Shown piece after piece: positions 57,541-64,000 of a DNA stretch of 64,000 nt. The stretch spans positions 19,743 to 83,742 of the forward strand of contig NZ_RLII01000014.1 in the NCBI RefSeq assembly GCF_004102745.1, read 5' to 3'. The notes beneath the pieces were generated by a model. That model ran no database searches. It saw only the letters and a list, made by a program, of their open reading frames with translations, and was not told the DNA's origin. The stretch is from Acetivibrio mesophilus. GTDB taxonomy: Bacteria; Bacillota; Clostridia; Acetivibrionales; Acetivibrionaceae. Each line of letters begins with the position of its first letter. The stretch's first letter is position 1. The translations under genes were made by a program, and so were the position numbers.

Positions 57541-57579
57541 TTCTGCAAACAAAAACTTAATTAAAATTGGAGGATCATG

Positions 57580-58680
57580 ATGAAAAAAAAGATTATTACT
57601 CTAACTGTTGCGCTACTATTTTGTATGACATTTCTCTTAAGTGGGTGTTCTTCCCAAACTTCTCAGACAGCACCCTCAAAAATCACGATAACTGATACAT
57701 TGGGGAGACAAGTTGAAATTAACGGAGTGGCCAAAAAAGTGGTAGCCATTGGACCGGGTGCATTAAGGCTCTGCTGCTATTTTAATAATCCTGATATTTT
57801 TACAGGAATTGAACAAATGGAAATAGATAGTCCGACAGGCAGACCATACCTTTATGCCAATCCGACGCTCACTACGCTGCCGGTGATTGGTCCGGGAGGC
57901 CCCAATAATGCTCCGGATCCTGAAAAACTCCTGGCGGTAAAACCGGATGTGATTTTTACAACTTATGCTGCCGATAAAGCCGCTGCGGATAATTTACAGT
58001 CAAAAACAGGAATCCCTGTTATCGCGTTAAGTTATGGAAAAACGTCGACTTTCGATCCGCAGGTTAACGCTTCCTTAATGCTTATAGGCAAAATTATTGG
58101 TATGGATAAAAGAGCTCAGGAACTGGTTGGACTGATGGATGGGTTTAAAGCTGATCTGGACACAAGAACAAAGGACATAGCCCAGGATAAGAAACCCTCT
58201 GCCTATGTCGGGGGTCTGGGAATGAAGGGAACCCATGGGATTGAAAGCACCCAGGGCAATTACTCGTTGTTTAATGCTGTCCATGCCAAGAATGTGGTGG
58301 ATGAGACAGGAAAGACTGGTTCGTTGATGATTGATAAGGAACAGTTGATCAAGTGGAATCCGGATAAGATTTTTGTTGATGGCGCCGGATACCCCTCAGT
58401 ACTTGAGGATTATAAGAAAAACACACAATTCTATGAGACACTTTCTGCTGTGAAAAACGGACAACTATATTCGATCCTGCCGTATAATTTTTACACAACA
58501 AATATCGATACTGCGATTGCTGATGCTTACTATATTGGGAAGATACTCTATCCTGAACAGTTCAAGGATGTTGATCCGGCGAAAAAGGCAGACGAAATAT
58601 ATAAGCTCCTTTTAGGGAAAGAAATTTATACGCAAATGGCTAAGGACTTCGGCGGTTTTAAACAGGTCGTATTGAAATGA
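57580..58680 (+). CDS. Substrate-binding lipoprotein of the metal/cofactor ABC transporter
   Basis: 366 aa from ATG 57580 (ATG 57577 also possible), with GGAGG upstream. It has a lipoprotein signal peptide ending LLSGCSS; the Cys is lipidated. The mature part is a class III periplasmic-binding fold (BtuF/FecB) with ITDTLGRQVEINGVAKKVVA and ALSYGKTSTFDPQVNAS. Ligand is not readable; iron-chelate, cobalamin or a nickel/molybdenum complex are possible. The stop overlaps the flavodoxin gene. Confidence 0.9.
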   Translation: MKKKIITLTVALLFCMTFLLSGCSSQTSQTAPSKITITDTLGRQVEINGVAKKVVAIGPGALRLCCYFNNPDIFTGIEQMEIDSPTGRPYLYANPTLTTLPVIGPGGPNNAPDPEKLLAVKPDVIFTTYAADKAAADNLQSKTGIPVIALSYGKTSTFDPQVNASLMLIGKIIGMDKRAQELVGLMDGFKADLDTRTKDIAQDKKPSAYVGGLGMKGTHGIESTQGNYSLFNAVHAKNVVDETGKTGSLMIDKEQLIKWNPDKIFVDGAGYPSVLEDYKKNTQFYETLSAVKNGQLYSILPYNFYTTNIDTAIADAYYIGKILYPEQFKDVDPAKKADEIYKLLLGKEIYTQMAKDFGGFKQVVLK

Positions 58681-59177
58681 AAATAACAGTCTTATACGTC
58701 AGTGTCACTGGTAATACAGAGAAAATGGCAGGATATATCAGAGATGGTATCGAAGAGACGGACGACATGGAAGTAAGGCTGATGAATCTTAATCAGAAAG
58801 AAACCGTAGATTTTAGTTTTGTTAAAGACAGCAGTGCTATAATTATTGGAACCCCTGCATATGTAGCTGATATGAGTTGGCAATTAAAAAAATGGTTTGA
58901 TACGGATTGGAATTGTAATTTGGCAGGAAAGCTTGGAGCAGCTTTTGCCACAGCAAATTGTATGCATGGCGGTGCAGATTTGGCCATATCGAGTGTTTTA
59001 CGGCATATGCTGGTCAAAGGCATTATGGTATATTCATCCGGTGCAGGATGTGGAAGACCGTTTATTCATTTAGGGCCTGTTGCCCTCAAGGATGATTTGG
59101 ATGGGAAAAGAGAACTGTTTCAGTTGTTTGGAAAACGGATTGCCCAAAAAGATGTCGAACTGTTCGGCGAAAAATGA
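58677..59177 (+). CDS. Flavodoxin-family protein
   Basis: 166 aa. The FMN phosphate loop is LYVSVTGNTEKMAGYI, and GTPAYVADMSWQ and SSGAGCGRPFIH complete a flavodoxin-like fold. ATGA overlap with the lipoprotein gene puts it in the same operon. It could supply electrons to reduce an imported metal-ligand complex, for example Fe(III) to Fe(II). NAD(P)H-quinone reductase type is an alternative. Confidence 0.88.
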   Translation: MKITVLYVSVTGNTEKMAGYIRDGIEETDDMEVRLMNLNQKETVDFSFVKDSSAIIIGTPAYVADMSWQLKKWFDTDWNCNLAGKLGAAFATANCMHGGADLAISSVLRHMLVKGIMVYSSGAGCGRPFIHLGPVALKDDLDGKRELFQLFGKRIAQKDVELFGEK

Positions 59178-59298
59178 ATAACTAATCGGTAGCGCTCTAA
59201 AATTAATCAAGATTTTTTAATAGAATCAAAAAGATTTAGAAAACAGGCGAATAATAGTATAAATAATGCGGTGAATATATAGAAAAATCGCTAGATAA

Positions 59299-59445
59299 AT
59301 AGATTCGGAGCATCAAACACCTGCCGTATTCAATAAGTATATTGATAAGTTCATGGAATGTGAACAGCTAAATAAACTCATCGGCATGGGTGTTGCTCTC
59401 CCTCATTCACAAATTAACATCAGCGCACAAGAAAGACTGCACTAA
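59299..59445 (+). pseudogene. 3' remnant of an unidentified gene
   Basis: 49 codons open from 59299 to TAA 59443-59445 read EHQTPAVFNKYIDKFMECEQ then LNKLIGMGVALPHSQINIS. The amino-acid mix looks protein-like and it ends at a strong terminator, as real genes do. No start or ribosome site is present. Family not recognised. Confidence 0.4.
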
Positions 59446-59471
59446 AGGTTTTATCCTTCGGTGCAGTCTTT
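59432..59471 (+). terminator. Strong intrinsic terminator
   Basis: AAAGACTGCAC (59432-59442) pairs with GTGCAGTCTTT (59461-59471); inner AAGG/CCTT also pairs. It probably ends the metal-uptake operon and its decayed tail. Confidence 0.85.
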
Positions 59472-59519
59472 ACTTACGAGCCTCCGCTTGAAGAGAGTCG
59501 GTCAAAAATTTACTCGCTT

Positions 59520-59664
59520 TCGTAAATCCCTAAGTTGAACTCCCTTTTAGGGGTGGTTTGTGAAGGTGTGCGGTTGGCGAAACCTTCAGTGAGCCTTTTA
59601 GGCTCTGCCAAGTAACATGCCCTTATAGGGCAAGAGCAAACCACCCGTTTGACGGGTGGTTATG
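59520..59664 (-). mobile_element. Nonautonomous IS200/IS605 derivative (palindrome-associated, MITE-like)
   Basis: Read on the minus strand it has hairpin ACCACCCGT/ACGGGTGGT (59640-59660) at the left end and hairpin ACCCCTAAAAGGGA (59541-59554) then CTTAGGGATTT (59524-59534) at the right end. The right end matches the IS200 at 44386-45018 in order and spacing. Its ~100-base interior has no tnpA but two stable short hairpins (GCCTTTTAGGC, GCCCTTATAGGGC). So it is a deletion derivative that the TnpA of the full element might move. Confidence 0.75.
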
Positions 59665-59755
59665 ATTGTTGCTTTTTCAGATACGATTCACCCGCATCTT
59701 TATAAGAATGTATTAATTGATAGACATAATGAGGTTGTTAAAGAATATGGGGAGG

Positions 59756-59953
59756 TCAATTGGAGTCAACCACTTTACTACCATTCCTTGAATTTGTACT
59801 TTCTATGAGTTCGCTAGATTCATATCCAAAATGCTGATTAATATCAGATTCCAACATATTTTGAATAGTTCCTTCGAGCAGATATTTGAATGGATCATGG
59901 ATGTGCGTAACAGTCTTATTAAGGCTGATATAATGTTCTTTTTCGGCGTTTTC
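59756..59953 (-). pseudogene. IS256-family transposase N-terminal fragment
   Basis: Minus-strand frame reads VTHIHDPFKYLLEGTIQNML then ESDINQHFGYESSELIEST and NSRNGSKVV. This matches the start of mutator-type IS256 transposases (LxxGxxxxMLxxEMDEHLGYE... NSRNG). It stops with TGA at 59756-59758, and the DDE catalytic domain is absent. Confidence 0.75.
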
Positions 59954-59996
59954 TTACGTTTTTTTACATAAAGGAAACATTTTCCTAAAATACAAA

Positions 59997-60020
59997 GTAA
60001 CAATATGACCATTTTGTTAC
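59997..60020 (+). repeat. Inverted repeat, left copy (24 bp)
   Basis: Begins GTAACAATATGACC and ends TTTTGTTAC; it is the exact reverse complement of 60616-60639. Each copy is itself an imperfect palindrome (GTAACAA...TTGTTAC). The pair delimits 643 bases. Confidence 0.85.
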
Positions 60021-60091
60021 TTTAAAATATATACTTCGACGCGATATTTATTTTTCCTGCATAGTTTGCATTTTTTTATAATTAAATAAAA

Positions 60092-60121
60092 GCCCAAAAC
60101 TATTTAGTTGATAGTTTGGGA
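60092..60121. terminator. Symmetric hairpin inside the inverted-repeat unit
   Basis: GCCCAAAACTAT and ATAGTTTGGG pair around TTAGTTG, with AAAA before and ACTTT after, a terminator-like shape. Confidence 0.5.
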
Positions 60122-60345
60122 CTTTACACCATTTCAGAGCTGAAGCAAAGAGTAAAGTTCATCTTTTGGGTCCTAGTTTACACCTATATAAAGAGGGTTA
60201 TCTGTTCAGCGCTACAGTTGAATGTATCCATGATAAGCCCGGTATTATAGGAGGACACTTTAACTTTCATAGGCAAAATATTGCTAATCCTCAGACCTTC
60301 ATTCAAGCCAATTTTTACTATATAAATAATAGTATATTCTCTTGA
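60115..60345 (+). pseudogene. 77-codon open frame, protein-like, no start codon
   Basis: Open from TAG 60112 to TGA 60343-60345. The stretch LHLYKEGYLFSATVECIHD and IIGGHFNFHRQNIANPQTFI looks like real protein, but has no start and no known domain. It may be the tail of a decayed gene within the inverted-repeat unit. Not recognised. Confidence 0.35.
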
Positions 60346-60615
60346 TCTTCACTTTGTTTTAAATAGTTTCTATGATTATTAACCTGTCCTTATTTCACCA
60401 TAAAATGTTAATTTTGAACGTGTATTTGATGGTTCCGTTAGGCTACTCGAATTCAGCAGTACTTCGAATAATATATTGTAACCAGACGATTGCTTATATA
60501 ACTTTAACAGAAATACTATAAAAAAGATACATCATTTTTGTAGAAAAAAAGAGGCAAAACCAATATAATTAATCCTAAACACCTGAAATATAAACACTTT
60601 TGACTTATTGATAAA

Positions 60616-60639
60616 GTAACAAAATGGTCATATTGTTAC
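60616..60639 (-). repeat. Inverted repeat, right copy (24 bp)
   Basis: Exact reverse complement of 59997-60020. Flanking bases AAA on the inner side also match. It could be the other end of a small element or the end of a second IS copy. Confidence 0.85.
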
Positions 60640-60975
60640 ATTAATAAAGTGAAATGGCAACAAAAGAGAATGTTGAATTAGTACCCATGTAGACTGAGAA
60701 AAGCAAGCTTATCAAAATATAGGCCCGAAAAGCTACAGGTCCAATGTGAAAACACAATGATAGCAGGGTTGCCAATTGCCATGTGAAGTTATTGGAGAGT
60801 AAAGAATTAGTCGATAGTTTAGACCTTATCAATAATGAATTGCAAGTAGGCAACTTATGTTTTCTATGTTAATGCTGCTCTAAAATTGTAACACATACCG
60901 CTAGAAAATAGGTTACCTTAATCAAAATTCCTGTTTGATTATGTTATCCAGACAATATCACACAGGAGGAGATGT

Positions 60976-61520
60976 ATGATTAAGATGGAGCAATTAGAGA
61001 ATATCAGAAAAATCTACTTCATGCAAGGCCTGAGTATCAGGGAAATCGACTTAAGGACTGGGATACACAGGTATGCAATTTCAACATATATATCTTTGGA
61101 GGAGCCAAAACTACTTGAATAGAAGTCGACATAAGGTTTTTAGTTATAAAAAATACTTGCTGCGCGTATTGGAGCAGGAAGTACACCAGCGGAAAAATAA
61201 CCAGATCCAGAGTGGAATCTGACAAGCGAGCTTTCCGGTACTTAAAACAATTGAAAGCTGTGACTTTCTTGCCCTTAATAAATTGTCTTACCTTTCAGCA
61301 AAGTTGAGGCCAAATTGCTCTTTCAGTTTTGTTCCTCCCCATATGTGAGAAACAGTCTAATCATAATTACAAAGTTAGAATTTCCAAAATCAACGGAGGT
61401 GTTAGATGGAGAACAAATGACAGCTGCATTGCATGACCTCCTGCCCCATAAAACACACATACTGAACATTAATTGTAAAAGCCACAGGTTGTTTAAGCAG
61501 GCTATTTTAAACCAAGCAGA
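60976..61520 (+). pseudogene. IS21-family element relic: istA start and istB pieces
   Basis: An ATG at 60976 with CACAGGAGG upstream opens 48 codons (KMEQLENIRKIYFMQGLSIR, EIDLRTGIHRYAIS) that match the HTH start of IstA; then a stop at 61120. From ~61135 a frame gives LLRVLEQEVHQRKNN and ASFPVLKTIESCDFLAL with an in-frame TGA, matching the IstB linker, and from ~61355 IIITKLEFPKSTEVLDG, MTAALHDLLPHKTHIL, matching the IstB C-terminus. So most of istA and the middle of istB are deleted. Confidence 0.7.
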
Positions 61521-61628
61521 TATGGGCTAATTTTTTTACGAATTAGTGGCCTAAATTTACTCCGGTAACTAGCCTGAATTTTTATTGACATTAACACCTA
61601 CTTTTTAGACATAGCATAAGGAGGTGAA

Positions 61629-61676
61629 ATGCTAATGAAGAGGGTTCATAGCCTGATAAGAATGGTTTTCAAGTAA
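61629..61676 (+). CDS. 15-aa reading frame with perfect ribosome site before cheW
   Basis: AAGGAGG (61618-61624) precedes ATG 61629; the frame MLMKRVHSLIRMVFK ends TAA 61676. It may be the start of a deleted membrane receptor gene or a leader peptide. No homology can be claimed. Confidence 0.3.
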   Translation: MLMKRVHSLIRMVFK

Positions 61677-61776
61677 TGGACTAGACAGAAAACGATTTTG
61701 GGACAGTAAGAAAATATAGTAAGTAATATGTAGCAAATTTATTAATATTTATTCGATGTTTGGAGGGAGGTGAACA

Positions 61777-62205
61777 ATGATGAATGAACTCTTGACCAGC
61801 CTGTATGTGGCTTATGAATTGGCAGATGAAAAATATGCCATAAAAATAAGTGATGTACATGAAATTATAAAAATGCAAAATATTACCCCGATACCCAACA
61901 GCCAGCCCTTCCTGGAAGGAGTTATTAACCTTCGAGGTAAAATCATTCCCGTAGTCAACCTCCATAAAAGGTTGGGGCTTGTCAATTATACTTCTACAAA
62001 AAAAACCCGCATTGTTGTGGTAAAAAGCAGGGGTGAGATGATTGGAATTGTGGTTGATAAGGTAAACCATGTCATAAGATTTTCGGACATTCAGCCACCT
62101 CCAGAGATGGTAGCAGGAATTGATGGCAGCTACTTTGATGGTATAGGTATTACTGACGAAGGAGTAGTGAGCATTCTAAAAATTGATTATGTACTTCATG
62201 AATAA
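61777..62205 (+). CDS. cheW: Chemotaxis coupling protein CheW
   Basis: 142 aa, TGGAGGGAGG upstream. The CheW fold begins YVAYELADEKYAIKISDVHEI and includes GVINLRGKIIPVVNLHKRLG and MIGIVVDKVNHVI. It bridges receptors and the CheA kinase on the membrane. It starts the visible che run, 15 bases before cheA. Insertion debris lies just upstream, so the che operon's upstream receptor or regulator genes may be lost. Confidence 0.93.
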   Translation: MMNELLTSLYVAYELADEKYAIKISDVHEIIKMQNITPIPNSQPFLEGVINLRGKIIPVVNLHKRLGLVNYTSTKKTRIVVVKSRGEMIGIVVDKVNHVIRFSDIQPPPEMVAGIDGSYFDGIGITDEGVVSILKIDYVLHE

Positions 62206-62220
62206 GGAAGGGGGTGTAGC

Positions 62221-64000
62221 ATGACTAACATATTTGAAAGCCCGGAGATGACAGGGGCTTTTAGAGACGAAGCCGACGAACAGCTACAACTTCTCGAAAA
62301 CGGCATTGAAAAGGAGCAAAACGGTGAGACAACAGAGGTGGACCAAGGATTATCCCGTGTAGAACACCCCTTAAAAGGTTCTTCTGATACAAGGAATCAG
62401 ACAGTGTTTGTACTTGATGCAAAACAACAGGAACAGATAAATCAGGCTTTGAGCATCGGGCAGAATGTTTTTGTATGTGAGGTTAAAATTTTAGAGGATA
62501 GCCAGATGAAATCAACTCGTGCTTGTCTTATAATGAATTTTTTTAATGAGTGGGGCACGGTCATAGGTATGGTTCCAAATGTACTGGAAGTTCCAATAGA
62601 TGCTGATATTAGCAAGGTAGCCTTTTTAACTATTACCCAAATGGGTGCTGATGAGTTGGAGCATAAAGCACAAAATCACCTGATGGATGTAAGCGAAGTT
62701 AAAGTTTCTCCCTATCTTGCTGAAAATTCGCAATCCCAAATGAAGTCTTCTGAAGATGCTGGGGTACGGGATAAAGATGACACGCCCAGTGCAAAAACAG
62801 CGGGAGGGGAAAAAAGGGCTGTACATACTGTGAGAATTGATGTAGACCGTCTGGAAAGGATAACGGAACTGGTAGGAGAACTGGTGATTGAACAGATTCG
62901 AATCGCTCAGGTCTCAAACAACTTATATAACCAGTATCCCTTTGATGAAACTGTGGATGACTTAGTAGGTATATCAAACCAGGTAGCGGTTTTAATCGAT
63001 GAACTTCAGGAAGGAATTGTGAAAACCCGTATGATCCCCGTAGATCAGTTGTTTGGCAGTTTTCACAGAATAGTCCGGGAGTTGTGCCGCTCATTGAATA
63101 AGGAAGTTAGCCTGGTGCTTGAGGGTGGCGAAACCGAAATAGATAGGGCAATCATGGAGGAAATGAGTGATCCGTTGATCCACCTTATACGGAATGCTAT
63201 AGACCACGGGATTGAAAATTCGGAAATCCGAAAAAAGCTAGGCAAGCCCGAAAGAGGCACACTGCGAGTAACAGCATTGCCTGACGATAGTAATGTAATT
63301 ATAACGGTTGAAGATGACGGGGCTGGAATTGATGCGCAAGAGATAAAGCAATCCGCCATTAAAAAGCAAATTGTTACAGAGGAAGAAGCGGAAAAAATGA
63401 CAGAGCAGCAGTTAATAAACCTCATTTTCCATACGGGCTTTTCGACTTCGCAAAAGGTAAGTGATGTTTCCGGCCATGGAGTTGGAATGGATATTGTAAG
63501 GACCTATATTGAAAAATTGAATGGAATCATTGATGTTGAGACGCGCCCAGGTATAGGGACAAAGTTCATAATTAAACTGCCAATCAAGCTTCCACTAACG
63601 CTTGCAATATTAAAAGGGCTTTTAGTTAAAATCAACAATGATACTTATGCCCTTCCTATGAGCAATGTGGTTGAGATTGTACGCAAACCAAAAACGGAGA
63701 TTGAATCCATCAATGGGCAAGCAGTGGCTGTTATAAGGGATAAAGCGACTCCTTTGATATGGCTGCATGACTACTTCGGCATTCCAAGGGGTAAGGAAAG
63801 GGAAAATAGTTTGATCGTCTTGCTTGGAATAGCTGAGAAGCGTTTTGGACTTGTAGTGGATGAACTTATAGGGAACCAGGAAATCGTTGTTACAAACCTT
63901 GGATCCTATATAGGCAAAGTAGAGGGTATTTCTGGAGCTACAATTTTGGGAGATAGAAGTGTAGCTTGCATACTGGATGTTGTAGGAGTTTCAAAGATAG
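62221..64000 (+). CDS. cheA: Chemotaxis histidine kinase CheA (partial at right edge), truncated Hpt
   Basis: The frame from ATG 62221 (AAGGAAGGGGG upstream) stays open to the window edge, at least 593 residues. The Hpt (P1) domain is reduced: helix A and the His motif remain (VEHPLKGSSDT, His49), but helices C and D are missing and a P2-like region follows at once (VFVLDAKQQEQ, CLIMNFFNEWGTVIG). The dimerisation P3 (VDRLERITELVGELVIEQ), ATPase P4 (HLIRNAIDHG, VEDDGAGID, GHGVGMDIV) and CheW-like P5 (YALPMSNVVEIVRK) are intact. So ATP binding should work but phosphotransfer may be weak. Confidence 0.92.
   Translation, partial: MTNIFESPEMTGAFRDEADEQLQLLENGIEKEQNGETTEVDQGLSRVEHPLKGSSDTRNQTVFVLDAKQQEQINQALSIGQNVFVCEVKILEDSQMKSTRACLIMNFFNEWGTVIGMVPNVLEVPIDADISKVAFLTITQMGADELEHKAQNHLMDVSEVKVSPYLAENSQSQMKSSEDAGVRDKDDTPSAKTAGGEKRAVHTVRIDVDRLERITELVGELVIEQIRIAQVSNNLYNQYPFDETVDDLVGISNQVAVLIDELQEGIVKTRMIPVDQLFGSFHRIVRELCRSLNKEVSLVLEGGETEIDRAIMEEMSDPLIHLIRNAIDHGIENSEIRKKLGKPERGTLRVTALPDDSNVIITVEDDGAGIDAQEIKQSAIKKQIVTEEEAEKMTEQQLINLIFHTGFSTSQKVSDVSGHGVGMDIVRTYIEKLNGIIDVETRPGIGTKFIIKLPIKLPLTLAILKGLLVKINNDTYALPMSNVVEIVRKPKTEIESINGQAVAVIRDKATPLIWLHDYFGIPRGKERENSLIVLLGIAEKRFGLVVDELIGNQEIVVTNLGSYIGKVEGISGATILGDRSVACILDVVGVSKI

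Noticed and set aside
59512..59664. Guide RNA of a TnpB/IscB system
   Set aside because: The structured stretch reads best as a minus-strand IS200-type deletion derivative; no tnpB or iscB gene or remnant is visible nearby.
59803..60012. Minus-strand 69-codon frame
   Set aside because: It is a neighbouring frame of the IS256 transposase fragment, which reads better in the overlapping frame.

Overview
The window looks like chromosome of a low-GC, anaerobic Clostridia member. It resembles the Clostridium cluster III / Acetivibrio-Ruminiclostridium group, but the genus is inferred only from gene order and style. Support comes from strong AGGAGG ribosome sites, a T-box leader, the runs rpsU-yqeY, recJ-apt-relA-dtd-MBL-hemZ and hisS-aspS, a Tad pilus locus and many 4Fe-4S and radical SAM proteins. 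No rRNA, tRNA or CRISPR array was seen.

1-23.7 kb is a cell-surface polysaccharide region. An SGNH-like secreted protein is followed by a Wzz/BY-kinase fusion and a LoaP-type NusG paralogue. A collinear run of about 13 kb then holds glycosyltransferases, a radical SAM/SPASM protein, two pyruvyltransferase-like proteins, two FrhB/FdhB-type iron-sulfur proteins, a polymerase and a flippase. LoaP probably acts as processive antiterminator for this run. UDP-glucose dehydrogenase sits between two ~606 bp direct repeats, each carrying vanZ and the start of ssb; only the second ssb is whole. An IS21 istB relic lies beside the broken copy. Two paralogous initiating sugar-phosphate transferases lie on the opposite strand.

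23.8-44.4 kb is core genome: rpsU, yqeY, a hicB stub, recJ, apt, relA, dtd, a metallo-beta-lactamase-fold protein and hemZ. A compact Tad pilus operon (tadZ-tadA-tadB-tadC-flp-tadE-prepilin peptidase) follows, facing an FHA-domain gene. A T-box leader then precedes hisS-aspS.

44.4-53.1 kb is mobile DNA. An IS200-type element abuts an integrated element on the minus strand with a large serine recombinase, a TnpW-like protein, a lone HK97-type capsid protein, a zinc-ribbon protein, a D5/P4-type primase-helicase with an array of GTGACAG iterons at its 3' end, and an excisionase-like HTH protein. No terminase, portal or tail gene is present, so it resembles a phage satellite or a strongly reduced prophage. 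A second, broken serine recombinase marks the far side.

53.2-59.2 kb holds a Phd/HARE-HTH fusion, a CsoR-family metal sensor with a His-rich arm, and a probable metal-uptake operon (methyltransferase, FmdE, FecCD-type permease, ATPase, lipoprotein, flavodoxin). 59.2-61.7 kb is an insertion-sequence graveyard with a nonautonomous IS200 relative, IS256 and IS21 fragments and a perfect 24 bp inverted repeat. The window ends in cheW and the start of a cheA whose Hpt domain is cut short.
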